Shown piece by piece: positions 12,301 to 24,779 of a stretch of 64,000 nucleotides of DNA. The position numbers and the translations under genes are program-made. Location: contig BDSL01000033.1 in the NCBI GenBank assembly GCA_003116995.1, forward strand, positions 839,708 through 903,707, written 5' to 3'. How positions within the stretch are numbered: the first letter of the stretch is position 1; each line of letters starts with the position of its first letter. This stretch comes from Yamagishiella unicocca (lineage: Eukaryota > Chlorophyta > Chlorophyceae > Chlamydomonadales > Volvocaceae). Under the pieces are notes generated by a model. The model was not told where the DNA came from, searched no databases, and saw only the letters and a list, made by a program, of their open reading frames with translations.

Positions 12301-13390
12301 GCTGGCTCTGTCGTACTCGGAGCACCAACTCGACTCTGGGACTACTGCTCCATACCCGACCTTCCCCGCCTCCCTGGCCGTGTCGCCTCCGGGCCCCCCT
12401 GTCATTCGCAGGCCGGCGGTACGGCACTCGTCACCACGCTGCTGCAGCGCGCTGGCCTGCGCGAGCGACTGGCGGAGGCGTTGGTTTCGGAGCTGGGTCT
12501 GACGGGACGCCGAGTGTGCGACGTGAAGAAGGCGGAGCGGGCAGCGCTGGTGGGAGTAGCGAGCGTTGGGGATGGTCCAGGGAGATAAGCAAGGAATATG
12601 CATCCCGAGTTATGTGAGGGCGGTGGGGCCCTAATGTCCGTTGGCCTGCGTAATTGCTGAAGAGAGGGGAAAATGTGCGAAACAAAACGAATCTTTGAAA
12701 CCTTTCAAATCCACATATAATCTACTGTTCGTCATCCATTTGGTTGGACGCGCCGGCGTTCCTCGTTCGTAAGGCTATGAGCCGCCTGCAACCATCGTGT
12801 CACGGATCCGTGCAGGTGTCTTCACTGACGTCGTACGAGTTGCCGTACCAGGGTCACGAGGGTTACAAGAAGGCCGAGGTCACGGGCGGCGGCGTGCAGC
12901 TGGAGGAGCTCAACTGCGCAACTATGGAGAGTAAGGTGAGCAATTACGCGACCGTTGGGACGATTGACTAGATACGACACCGATATGCTTTACCGGTATT
13001 TGCGTTCAATGCGGCCGAAATGGTTAACTGCCGTGCTCCATGCTGTAAGAATGGGAATGCGAGCAAGCAACGACTTTGCTGCCTGTCTTCAGTCCCCATG
13101 CCTTCTCCTCTTTCCTCGCCCCCACCCTTTTCCTCCCTCCTCCTATGTCATGCACATGTGTTTCCTCCTCTCCCCGCCTGGCGCAGCTCCTCCCCGGGCT
13201 TCACATCTGCGGCGAGTGCGTCGATGTGTTTGGGCGCATCGGTGGCTTCAACTTCTACTGGGCCTGGGTCTCAGGCCGGCTGGCGGGCATCGGCGCAGTG
13301 CAGGGCGGATTGCATCCCAAAGGGGCCACCCGCCGGACAGCGCAGAGTGCAACTACGGCTCCTGCTGCTGCCGTTTCCGAAGAAGCATGA
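9393..13390 (+). CDS. HI0933/BaiN-family FAD-dependent oxidoreductase, organelle-targeted
   Basis: Ten exons: 9393-9626, 9944-10008, 10213-10323, 10450-10540, 10772-11257, 11401-11551, 11734-12098, 12412-12549, 12816-12935, 13187-13390 (TGA). This gives 654 residues with every junction in phase. The first ~55 residues are rich in Arg, Ala and Ser and look like a chloroplast or mitochondrial transit peptide. The Rossmann dinucleotide motif VTIVGGGAAG starts at residue 56. Next comes the family signature KKILMSGGSRCN, split over two exons. Later the IIATGGLSFPAVGTDGTG segment, the KVSERTALLFTHRGYSGPAVL segment, a KAEVTGGGV motif and the C-terminal FAD-binding stretch GGFNFYWAWVSG are all typical of the bacterial HI0933/YhiN group. 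Substrates of this family are poorly known in eukaryotes. Exon 5 carries a low-complexity Ala/Gly/Arg insertion of about 110 residues that bacterial relatives lack. Confidence 0.88.
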
Positions 13391-15101
13391 GGGGCACGGG
13401 GCGGCGTACGGTTGACGTACAGTACGGCTGCGTGTAGGTTGAGGATGACGCTCCGCATGGCATGATGCAGGTGGCCCCGCATGCGGGTAAGATAGCAGTG
13501 CGGTAAGCTGGCGGAGTGGGCTGGGTTGTGGCGTTCGGTGAACATGGCAATGGGTCAGGGACGTGGCATATGGTATCGTTGATAATTGGGTGTCCCGCTG
13601 TAGACGAATCAGAGCAAACGAGCAGCATCAAACGACCCGTGCTCGCGTCTCTCCTCTTCCCAACATACCGGTACTAGCTATGAGCCATCCAAGAGTTGCG
13701 CCTAGACAGCGCGACGGGTTTCTAATCGGCTTTTTGAACCTTAAAGGCGCACAGCCGCGTTCAGCCAGGCCGTCTCATTCGGTCTGTACTATAGCTTGCC
13801 GCACAACATTTTTCTATCGACGTCCACTACCATCACCAGCGCCCACTTCCCGCGCTCTGATCCTTGCAGGGCTGGCCAGCATCCAGCACCTACAGGGATC
13901 ATCGCCCCCAGCTTAGTCCATGAGAAAACTTCAGGAACACTGTTCCAGGATACCAAGGCTACAACCAGCTACCATAAGAATCCACTATTGTGGCCTGGAT
14001 CCCGATCCACAGCCAAAAGATGTACGGTGCTTGTTAGGAAAAACAAGCCTTGTCGACAAACAGTTAACCCTATCTAGACGTGTCTCAACGACGATAAACA
14101 ACGCGCAACATGGTCAGCTCAGAGTTCATCAAGATGGTAAAATGCATGCTGATTACTCAAACTGCTCGACCACTTGCGTGCTTTAGACCTTCTTTGCATG
14201 CCCAGTCCATCTAGCGCTCTTGTTACCCCAGCAACCACGCCTTGCCCACAAACTCCCGAGATCACTGCGCAGGAGGCAAGCAATGCCACCCAGCACATTG
14301 CCCGCGGCACAGCCTCATCCAATGCACCCTATTTTCTCCAAAACCGGCACTCGTTAAGCACAATCGCTCTCATTTTTTTGAAACAAAGCGATCGGTACCC
14401 TGTCAGCACGTCTCACAACAAGCAGCCGAGCCGAAGCCCTGCAAATCCCCTGGCGGCTGTAGCGCCACCAGACGCCCCGGTCTGCGCTCGGGCAAGTGCT
14501 GTACATCTTGGGCGCCGCGGCGCAAAGCTCGGTCATCTGCGCTATCCCTATGCGGCAACCACACGCTCACTGTCACCTCGGCTTGCATCACCCCTTCCAT
14601 CGTGCAAAACCCTCGCCCGCCCAGCTTGCATCACCCCTTCCATCGTGCAAAATCCTCGCCCGCTAAGGCAATGGGGCGGCCCGTGGTGGATGCGCCCCCG
14701 AGCATCCGTCATCTACGCAGCAGGCGCAACACAGCCGCTGGTGTCCGAGCGCCAAACGGCGCCCGGTGTTGCCCCTTTTACCCGTCAAGACAAGGCCTTC
14801 CACGAAACGTAAAACGATACAGTACAGCATGTTGATTTCCAACATCTTCACAACGGACTAGGCGCGCGCCCAGCAGGCCAGCCGGAGATGCCGAGCAGGG
14901 GCTGCGCTCATGCAGGACTTGACGGCATCGTCTGCGTGCCGCGTGCATGAGCGCAGCACCCAACCGGGGCCCCACCTCAGCAAGCCGACCCGTGCCGTTT
15001 GAGTGAGATCTTCATCCCTGGTTCCAGGAGCAGCGTGCCGCGCTGCCCCAGGCTGGGGAAGGGAAGGCCGCCACGACCAACCCAAGACCGGAGCTGCCCT
15101 C
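13391..15101. other. Convergent intergenic spacer
   Basis: Spacer between the 3' ends of the flavoprotein gene (plus) and the RING-CH gene (minus). It must hold both 3' UTRs, but I found no TGTAA in either expected position. No coding frame is convincing. A 43-bp tandem duplication lies at 14581-14666. Confidence 0.55.
14581..14666. repeat. 43-bp tandem duplication
   Basis: The segment starting gcttgcatcaccccttccat at 14581 is repeated starting at 14624 with very few differences, ending near the cctcgcccgc at 14663. It is non-coding. Confidence 0.85.
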
Positions 15102-17566
15102 TCACAGGATGCGCACCGGTAGCGTGCGGGCTGCCAGCGCGGTGAACGCCCGCAGCGCGCCCCAGGGCAGCCGCAGCGCCAGACCGGCGGCCTTCGCGAC
15201 GCTGCGCCCCGCGCAGAAGGTGCGCACCACGCCCTGGGCCGCAACGGTGAAGGAGGCATGCACGGCGGCCAGGTACCTGTAGCGCGCGGGGGACAGTGGG
15301 GGAGTGGCAGTAAGATCGCTTACACGGCATGGGTAGAATGGGGGTAAAGGATCGTCCGCGGAGCCACGGCCGACAAACCAAGGGCGGTGAAGGTGGTGGT
15401 CCAGAAGAGAGGGGCGGCAAGTAGGATGGGGGGTGCGTGTGGTGGCCAGGAGGTGACAGGCGACGTAGTGGCTGTGTGTTCACGGTAACAATGTGGTGGG
15501 TCGCAACTCAAGAGCGCGGCTATGGATTCGTGCGCCTGCGCTTGCGTGCATGGCAGCCTTCCGGAAATAGGTGACGCAACAAGCATGTCCGCCATTCCCC
15601 GTTACCTGTACCGCACGCCGCCGGGCGGACTAGTACCAACCCAACCACCAACCGCCAAGCCGCCCTTCCGCCTACCCGCGGAAGAAGCCAATGACGCTGC
15701 CCGCCACCAGCCCCAGCACGGACGTGTACACCAGCTCCGAGACCAAGGCGAATGCCACGCACGCTACCGCCTGGTGGAGCGAGCAATGCGGGGCGCGAGG
15801 TGTGGCAGCATTCGTCAAGAGGGGAAGCGACGGGGTAGCATACACGAATCACCTGCCGCAGGCCAGCTGCCGGGGAATGACACGATCCGGCCCTCAGCCG
15901 GCGAGGCCGGTAAACGCAATTCGGAAGCCTTAGGGTCGCTGCCCGAGCCCGTACTCGGTGCAGGTCTACCTCCTTCCTAAAGATCTCCCTTCGCGCCCCC
16001 CCAGCAGCAGTCCACCAGGGCAACCCAGTACGCCCTGCTACGCCGACGGAGCCCCAGTCTCTCGACCGCGCCTTCCCTTTGAACTCACCTGACACCACAG
16101 CAGCTCCGCGTACGGCGTCCCCAACAGCTCCCCAAGCGCCGAGAGCAGGCTGAGAAGGATGCCTGTCTGCTCCTCAACCTTGGATTCGGCGAGCATGAGG
16201 GAGGAAGCGAGGTTTTCGGTGCAAGGCATGACGCACGCTAACCGTGGAGGATCCAGGAGCGACCCAAGTCATCCCTTGCTTATACTGGCCGGGAACGCAG
16301 GGGGGACAGGGGCGCACGATTTAAGCACCCGTATATCTAGCGCAAGGCCGAAATTGGACGTTGCCTCCAAGGGCCCTGCAGCCGCCCACCCGCTCCGGTG
16401 AACTGTGGAGTCTGCCGTCCCACCCAGTGCCCCACATCCACGCCGCCATGCCCCAGCCGCACGACCCCAAAGCTGGCCGAACCAGAGAAGCCCTACCTAG
16501 GCCCAAGCTCCGCCTAAATGGATATAGCAGTGCAGGCATGGCTACATTGTACCCGCCAATTCTCTCAGTCCTTCCGTAAAAGGCTCCCCGCCCCGCCCGT
16601 TGCTGTACGCGTTTCTGCAGCGCACCTACCACGTCTCTCACACCCTATTGCTCTGCCCCCCCGGACCAAACCCATGTTCCTTCGGCTTCTATTTCCTTCG
16701 GCTTCTACCCACCAGCGTCTTGCCCATGCCGAATCCAGCCCGCAGGCCCGCCATTCCGGCCCTTGCTGCCCCCATAACGCTGCTGCCGAGTATATAAAGC
16801 TTCCAGCAGCGATACAGCAGATCCGTGTATGACCGACAGTTAAGCAGGTCGAGCATCTGCTGGCCGGCGCGGGAGAGCTGCAGGCAGGGCGGTCGGGGCC
16901 CAAATACACGGGCATATTGACGGCGTCAAGGTATACTTTCAATGCTAAACCCGCAACCCTCCATCTCCATTTGACAAGAGGCGCATCCCCGAATCGGTCG
17001 GGCTGCCGCTCCTCCTGGTCCCGGTGACGTCATCCTCCCCGCCGATCCAGCCCATAAACCTGCGTCAGCGCCATGCTTCCCCAGACAGCTTTGCGCCTTG
17101 CCCCAGCCCGATTGCTTGGGCACCTCACCAGCTGCGAAACGTAGGACCACCGCCCAGAGCTTCCGGTACTGCTACCGCAGCTGGGCGCTGACTTGAGTTT
17201 GTAAGGTTGTTTGCAAATCTCGCAGTGCCGCGCCTTGCGGAACTGGCCCTGGGAGCGCAGGACCTGCGACGCAACGATCATCCGTCGGCCGACCACACGC
17301 GCGGCACACGTCATGGGTCCTGTGGAGGGCCTTTGAAAGGCGGACTAGGGCCACACCACGCAAGCCTGCGTTCACTAGGCCTCATAATAACAGCTTACCT
17401 GTTGCCAGTCTTGGAGGCACCTCACGTGTAGGTAGTTGAGGCTTCCCGCGCACTTGCATGGCGACACAAGTGCAAGTCCTGCCGCAGCATCGCCCTCCTC
17501 TCCCCAGCAGATTCGGCACTGCCTACTATCGATCTGTGAGCTGCTCGAAACCCCACTGTCATCCAT
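15102..17566 (-). CDS. RING-CH (MARCH-type) membrane E3 ubiquitin ligase
   Basis: Six minus-strand exons: 17566-17399, 17263-17129, 16877-16709, 16237-16089, 15770-15676, 15276-15102 (TGA), 296 residues, all phases consistent. The N-terminus carries a complete C4HC3 RING-CH finger: Cys17, Cys20, Cys37, Cys39, His47, Cys50, Cys70 and Cys73, with the family's Trp after the second Cys pair (CLQDWQ). Its zinc-bound fold recruits a ubiquitin-conjugating enzyme. The C-terminal half has hydrophobic segments, clearest in exon 5 (AVACVAFALVSELVYTSVLG and following), with a weaker one near exon 3, so the protein is probably membrane-anchored with the RING in the cytosol. The boundary 16709/16237 was picked for phase (donor gtagaa) and is the least certain. 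Substrate unknown. Confidence 0.82.
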
Positions 17567-18745
17567 GTTGAGGGATAGGTCTGGCCAACCTATCGAAACG
17601 ACGAAACGTCCGAAGACCTGCCAGTAAATGCCCTTTGTTGAGAAGGACAGTTGAAAGCTTCAACACACAATGGCCCCCGGCAGCAGCTGGTCTCGACTTG
17701 ACAGTTGAATGCAAAGCCTGACTGTGCACGGCGCCTTCCAATACAGAGGCAGGCACCGTTTGCTTAGGTAGTGCCACAAGCGTTTGAACCGTTAATTATG
17801 ATCAATGAAATTCGGGTGAACGGAGGCAAAGGGCTGCTGTACAGCGAGTTGAAGTCATCTCCTCGGTCGTGCAAGATGCGTCAGCATCGAGTTGCGTCTT
17901 TCCAGCTCCCTTGGAATCTCGCCGCCAAAGTTATGCGGCGAAAAGCGTTTTATTTTCATTTAAAGGAAGCAGCTGAGCGGAGTCCCACTGGGTTTGCACC
18001 TGGCCCGCCGTCGGTCGGGACCTCTGCAGTCAGGAGCATACCGGCAGCCCGTCCTGCGTCATGCATCATGCCGAGTACCCAGCCGCCGCGGCATGCATGC
18101 AGTCCAGTACTCCAAGGCATCAGAGGCGTCCTCTGACACGCTGGCCCCTGCCGCCCATCAGTGCAGGGGGCACGTAAAGGACAAGGAGCGGACGGATCCA
18201 CCGCCACGCAATACATCAACTTTGCTTGTGGAACAGGGTTGAACCACTGGGAAGCTTACACCAACAACAACAACTCCTCCATGCTTGGCAACAACTGACA
18301 AGCACACCTGCTCAAACCTTCTCCTGGAGTTCTAGGCACATGCGATAACGCGGAGCGTCCCACCCAACACGGGCGCGGGCGCACGCTGTGACTTGTCTGG
18401 CGCTGTCGCCGCATCAAAGCGCACATTTCGAGCACCGCACCCGAATGGAGTGCGCTCACACGTTTCATTACCACATTAACACATTAACCACATACGCGCC
18501 TACCGATGCCCCGTTCTAAAACTTCCCTCCTGGACTGCAGACCAAACCGCGCGCCTCCGCTTCATCAGCACGACAACCCACATCAAGGGCCAGAAAAACG
18601 TACGCTAGCCTCCTCGTCCCTAACCTGCTAGGTTCCCGCGTGGGGAACGGTCGAAAACACTTGTCACAGGCCAGAGGTACTAGCTTTACTGCCCCTAACA
18701 TCCCCCTTGCGTGGAACAACACCTCCCGGAGGGGATGTATGACCC
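17567..18745. other. Spacer between tandem minus-strand genes
   Basis: It holds the promoter of the RING-CH gene (just above 17566) and the 3' UTR of the J-domain gene (below 18746). No convincing coding frame. The reverse complement of ttaca at 18256-18260 is a TGTAA suitable for ending the J-domain transcript. Confidence 0.5.
18256..18260 (-). promoter_or_regulatory. Candidate TGTAA poly(A) signal of the J-domain gene
   Basis: TGTAA on the minus strand, about 490 nt past the stop codon at 18746. The length fits long volvocine 3' UTRs. This is the first TGTAA seen downstream. Confidence 0.4.
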
Positions 18746-21700
18746 TCACCCGCGGCGCCCCCACCAGCCCGCCACTGCCCGCCCCGCCGCCTGCCGCCAC
18801 CCGCCCACCAGCTCTGCCACCGCCCGCCGCCTAGCCGCCGAGATGCGCTCCTGCTCCGCCGTCACGATCGCCGCCACGAACACATACACCGCCGGGTCGA
18901 GCCAGCCGGGCCGCCCGCGCCGGCCGTAGCCGCCCCACTCAAAGTACCAGCCGCCCACGTCGTGGGTGTCCTCCCTGGAGCAGGCCGTAGTGGGTCGTGT
19001 CCGTGCAGATGGCGGGATTAGGCGCGGGAAATGGCAACGAGGGAGCGGCGCATAAGGTGGAAGGGTGCTGTGGAGGCGAGTAACGGGAAGCGGACGGAGG
19101 ACAAAGGGCACCGGCATGTTGGGACCGGGGCCAAGCCCCAACAGGCGCGCTCAGACGCGGCCCACCCCCCACACACACGCGCCAACTATCCTGTCCTTGG
19201 TTTTCACGCCACCCCCCACTCACCTGGGCGGGAACAGCCAGGTGGGGCTGGGCAGCAGCCGGGCACGCACGCAGCGGCACAGCAGGCGCAGGCGGCGGCT
19301 GGTGGCGTCGAAGAAGTGGATGGTACGCAGGCCGGGGAAGCTGCCGCGGACGACCAGAGCAACCCGGCGGCCTGGGGGATCCACCCCGGGAGCAGCAGCA
19401 GGGGAGAGGGGAGATGTGGGTTTTTTGTATAAGAGGTGGGGGGTGGGGGGTGGCGAGAAGACCCGGTTGCACAGCATAGGTAACGGGGCGGGTGAGGATC
19501 CCTCGGGATGGCGGTGGAACACGCGGGGGACACAGCACGACACGGGAGGCAGCTGCGTTGATGTCCTTAATCGGTGCTGCAATAGCTGCTAAAGGCGCCG
19601 TGGACACGGCTCCTGGGCCTTATGGGCTGTTGTTCCATCCGCAGCCCTCTCTCCTGCGGCCCTGAAAGCACGCGTCTTGTAAGGACGGGATAGGCCCGTG
19701 GACCACCCCGTTGCCTACCGTCCGACACAAAATACACAGTCCCAGCGCTTTTGAGGCGCCGAATGAAACCCAGGAGGATCCCCAGCCGACGCGCGGGCAA
19801 AACACCCTCCTCCCCTCTCTTCCGCCTGGGGCCCTCACCCTCGGCGTCGTACACGTGCCGCCCCTCCACGCCCGCCGTGAGCCTCCCGGCCACATACACC
19901 TTGACCCGGCCCTCCACCACGGGCCCGAACAACGGAATCATGGTGCCTTCGAGCGGTGGTTCCGGAGTCGGGCCCGCGCCCAAGTCCCGCTCCGAAACCG
20001 CCCCCCGCTGGTGAGGTTGCGTTGGCGTCAACTCGCGCCGTACAGCGCCTATGATGTCCTCGTCGGCGGCGGCGGCAGGTGACGCCGGTGGTGCCGGCGT
20101 CGGAGGCTGGTGTACGGCGACCCCCGCCAGGTCTTGCCCAAGCCGCATCTCCAGCACTGTGACGGCGCCGCCAGCGTCGGCGGGAGTGCCGCCGGCGTCG
20201 CCGTTGCCGGGGACTTCAGGCCCAAAGAGCCAGGAGTGTGGGTCGTTGAGCGACCGCGTCGGCATCGGCGGCTCCGCCAGGGCGGCGCGCGCCGCCGCCG
20301 CCGCCGCCGCGGCGTCTTCTGCCTCTGCCCGGCGGGTAGCGTCCGCAAGGGCCTGGGAACACGGGCCGAGTGGGGTATGGTGGCTTTTCAGGGTTTCATG
20401 CGGGTACCAGCTCAAGGGGAAAAAAGAGATTGATGCCTTTAGGGAAGGCCGTCACCTCGGAAACCAGCGTAACGAGCAGTTTTTCCCAGTCTCACCATCC
20501 CCAGCCTCCCACGTGCGCCGACGGGGCCTAGGCAAGCCTATCCATCAACACCCATCTCACCTCCACCCCCACCTCCACCACCTCCACCTCCACCACCACC
20601 ACCAGCACCATACATACTGCCCAACCCAGGGCCCTTAGCAACGCCCACCTGCAACTGCGGTGGTGGCACCACGTCCGCCGGCACCTCATCCCCCAGATCC
20701 CTCCCCGCCGTCGCCGTCGCCGTCGTCGTCGCCGCTCCATCCGCCTCTCCGCCCGCCGCCGCCGTCCCTCGGCGACCATCACCTGCCGCCGCCGCCGCGT
20801 CGCGCCGCCATCGCCCCACCAGGCGCCTGCCGCCCAGCCCCTCGCCAGCGACCCTCGCCTGCGCCGCCTCCGCCGCAGTCACTAGGGAGATCTGCGTGCT
20901 GCGCCGCTGCATCGCCGCGGGGTCCGGGTAGAAACCATGCAGCTCCAGCAGCCCCCTCAGGCGGCTGTAGCCAGGCACCAAGTGGCCGTAGCCCGCAGCC
21001 GTCGCATCGCTGCGGGCGATGCTGGCGGCGGCCAGCTGTACGACATCCTCGTCGGACAGGCCGCGGATTGCGGCGGCGTCGAGGACGTCCAACGGGTCCA
21101 CGCCGCCCGTGTCGACGGCGTCGCCGACGGCGGCGACGGTGGCGCCGGCGGTGGCGGCGGCGGCGGCGGTGGCAGCGCGCTCGTCGTCACTTGTGGCGGT
21201 GGCGGCGCGCTCGTCCTCAATGGTGGCGGCGGCGGCGGCGCTGGGCGTGCCGATAAATCGGTCCGTACCGCCATACGACGTATCGGATGGGATATCAGGA
21301 GCAGCCACCTCCGTCGCGGCGGCTGTTGCCGCGTCGGTTGGCGCGGGCTCGGGTGCAGGATGCAGCCGACCCGTGGGTCGCCACGGCTGACCCGACTGCG
21401 TGTGCGGGTTGCGCGGGACATCCTGGTCGGATGTGAGGTGAGAGGTCCCGCCGCCGGGCTGGGAGCTGGAGCCAGGAGGGGGCTGCGGAGGACCGGCCCC
21501 GGGGGACGCTGCGGGGTCGGCGGCCGGACGTGTGCCGGCAGGGGCGGGGGCTGCAGGGGTGGCTGCAGGGGTGGCTGCAGGAGTGGCGGCAGGAGTGGCG
21601 GCGGTGCGGCTGCTGTCCATCCGTACGGGCTGAAGCTCTTCAGCGCCTTCACCTGTTGGGTATAAGGGGTGGGCGGGGTTAGGGATCGGCGAGGCAGCGG

Positions 21701-24700
21701 GGGCCGGCGGTGCAGATCGGCGACGCGGCAAGCCAGTGCGCGAGGACTGGGTTCAAACGAGGCATATGGAGAATGAGGCTGCGGTGACGCACTAGCTGAG
21801 AGTGCCGCCGCCGCCTGCCCCGGTCCGCCAGACGGCCCCGTCGAGACATCCAAACGCAGAGGCTCCTGCCGGGAAGCAATGTGACACAGGCAAAGGGACA
21901 GCGCGGGGTGGAGCAGGGCGTGGTGACCGGGTGTCAGCTGGCAGCCGGCTAGGGTTCCGGAGACGGAACGGAATGTGGGTCTTGGAAAGGAGGAAATTGG
22001 GAGCTAGAGCAGGCAGGCCACCAGAACATAGAAAGCACCTGACGCGCAACAACGCAATGCTGCCGCATGTCAAAACTCAAAAGGCTGCACACTTGCGCTC
22101 ACCTTGACCCGTACGACACCCAGCAGCGTCCGCCCCGAAACCAGGTGCATCAGCTGGTCGCTGAGACCCGGCTGGCGGCGCAGGTCGGCCTCGAAGCAGC
22201 GGGGTAGCTCGCCGGGCTGCAGGTCCAACCTGTACGGCGGGTTCCGGAGCGGGTCGTGGTCGGGTATGCTATTATTGGTCGGGTCTTTGTAGGGCCGTGA
22301 GGGAGAGGGTCCACGGAGGGGGATGCAGGATGAGTAATTGTCAGAGGGAGCTCCATGCCTCAAAAAAACATCTGGGGCGGTTGCACGGCCTCGACTCCCC
22401 CAAACGTGATCCGTACGGCACCCTGTCGTACTTGGGTCCTAGGTAGGCGTGCACCAGCGCCGCGTGCAGCTGGCTCTCGAACTCGTGCGAGTACTTGCGC
22501 AGGTAGTACTCCAGGGCGGCGCTGCGGCCTGATTAGGACGGCGGCGAGGGTAGGGAGGGGGCCAGAAAAGCGCAGAAGGAGTTGGGAAGGTGTACGGCTG
22601 TGGGTTGGACGGGGCGCAAGAGCGGGGCGCACCCTATAGCGGACGCCTCTGCTGGTGACCGCCAACCGCCATCCGCCTCCTGCTGGTAACCAATTTTCGC
22701 CCAGCCAGCAGAACTCCAAAACCTACACACATACGCACACACACACCCCTCCTGCCCCTCCCTCCCACCTGCCACCGGCTCCCTCCGAGGCCGCGTCATC
22801 CACTCGCCCACGCCGTACCGCCACGACCGGAAGTCCACGTGGCGCAAAGCATCCCCGCCGGGGGACCTCCCGCCACCGCCGCCACCGCCGCCGCCGCCAC
22901 CGCCGGTCCCAGACCCAGCTGCAGAGCCCGGCCCAGGCCCCGCATCGGCCTCCCAGCCGCCCCTGGCGCCGGCGCCTTCGCTTCTGTCGTTGGTACTGCT
23001 GGTACCGCCGCTGGTGGTAGCAGCTGCGGCGTTGGGCGCCGGGCGCTGCCGGGCCACCTGGTTGTTACTACGCGCCGCCGCGGCGGCGGCTGCCGCCGCC
23101 GCCGCCGCCAGCTGCATGTCGTACCCGCGCCTTCAGGGTACGGCAATCAAGACGGCACGTCAAGGGGCTGGCGGAGGGGGTCCCAGCGACCGGGTGGGTG
23201 GGCGATCGCTGAGAAGGCTGTCCCAAGATGTGCAGCAGGGCCGCTGGCGTCATCATGCTGACGCGTCACTGCTGCACAGCGCTCAGCTCAACCACCGTTG
23301 CGTTGGACATCCAACCACCGCCGTGAACTCGTGAGGTCCCGGTCCGAGTCCGTTTATTGTATCGCTGCCGTCCTCACCCAGCGCCCACCGACCCACGGAC
23401 CCGCAGCGGCAAAAACCCTGACGCCATTCCCCCGAGCCCCAGCCGCCCACCTGCTGGCAGGGCTGCTGAGAACCTCGTACGCAGCCACGATGCGAAGGAA
23501 GGCGGAGGCGGAGGCGTCCACCTGGCTGTCGTACACTTGTTGCTGGATGTACGGAAGCGGTTGGGGAGGGAGTTGCTGCTGTTGCCGTTGCCGCTTGGCC
23601 CGGGCGGCGATCGCGTCTGGGTGGAGCTCCTTGGCCCTCTAAGGGTACGTACGGCAGGGGGAGGCCACGGTTGGTTGGTTGGATGGATGGGTGGATGGGT
23701 GGGTGAGTGGGACCGGGCAGTTCCGCTCATGTACGGCTCCGCCACAACCGACCCACCAACCGCACCTGCCGGAACGCGGCCTTGATGGCGGGCAGGGCGG
23801 CGTCCCGCGGCACTCCTAGCACCTGATGTGTGACGGTTGGGTTGGTTGGGGCGACAGGGGGGTTACAATAATAGAACGACAGGGGGGGGCAGCTCAAGGG
23901 GCCAGACGAGGGGTGATCGTCACCTCAGAAACGCAACTCCACCTCACAGCCAAGCCTACCACCCGCGTAGGCAGCACCAGCAGCACCACAGCCAAACACG
24001 TCTGCGATATGACCCCCCGCCCTCTCTCTCCTGGTTCCTGTAACCGTGTCTCCTCGCCACCCTTCCCTCCCTCACGCAATGCACAAAACCCTGTACGGCA
24101 CCTCATAGTGGGTTCCGGTGGGGGTGCGCACGCCGGGGTGAGCCGAGGGGCGGCCGCCCCACGCGCCGCCGCCGCTGCCGCCGGGCCCTGAGCCGGGCCC
24201 ACTGCTGCCGCCGCCTCGGCCGGCGCCGCCACTGCTACCACGGTTGCTACTGCTGCTACGGCTGCTGGCTCCCCCGCCGCGGTCTGCCGCAGCTGAGAAA
24301 GACCTGGAGCCTGCCAACCCGCTGGCTAGGCCAGCGTGGAAGCCGGTGTAACTTCCGCTGCTGTTGCAGCCGGTGGTTGAGGTGGTGACGCGGGAATGAT
24401 CGAGGTTTCCAGGGCTGCGACCGCGCCCTTCATACAGCACCCGCACTTGCAGCGGCAGCGCGAGGCGGTGGCGGCGGCCGAGGCGGGGGGAGATTGCCTC
24501 CTGACAGCCAGCCGGCTGCACTACAGCTTGAGACGACGCGGAAGGAAACCCCGCATCTGAGGTTCCGGAGCTCGCGCACCTCCCTTGCGCCTGCACGGCT
24601 GCCCGACCCGCTGTGTACGCTGGCGCTGCCGCCGAGGAAGCCGGTGCCGCTGCTGGCGTCGGCGGTGCCCGAACTGGGTTGTTGCAGGAGGCTGCTGGGA

Positions 24701-24779
24701 GGAGCGACCCGCCGGTGCCCCTACTCGCCAGTCCCAGCAGCTGGCGCCGCAGGGCGGCTAGCCCCAGCGGTTGGGACAT
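18746..24779 (-). CDS. J-domain (DnaJ-like) co-chaperone with organellar leader
   Basis: Minus-strand exons: 24779-24102, 23822-23766, 23638-23451, 23130-22769, 22528-22417, 22229-22103, 21652-~21627, ~21465-~20590, 20352-19839, 19371-19224, 18974-18746 (TGA). Phases close at all junctions except those around 21627-21465 and 20590-20352, which I could not settle. The start resembles a mitochondrial or plastid leader (LAALRRQLLGLASRG). A Gly/Ser-rich linker follows. The J domain begins at HYEVLGVPRDAALPAIKAAF and is built from four exons: it has the HPD motif (RAKELHPD), an internal Gln-rich insertion, and the closing helix VAAYEVLSSPASRRGYD. The remaining ~600 residues include a Gly/Ala-rich part, a conserved-looking helical stretch (SDEDVVQLAAASIARSD) and a basic segment ahead of a C-terminal helix. 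HPD activates an Hsp70 ATPase. The client is unknown. Confidence 0.78.

Noticed and set aside
14174..14835. Open frames of ~200 codons in the convergent spacer
   Set aside because: They overlap each other in different frames, span a tandem duplication and show no protein-like composition or splice context.
20957..21853. Pro-rich minus-strand frame of ~298 codons overlapping the J-domain gene
   Set aside because: Shadow of the Ala/Asp-rich frame, which contains the more protein-like SDEDVVQLAAASIARSD stretch. Only a short piece near 21627-21652 may be a true exon in that frame.
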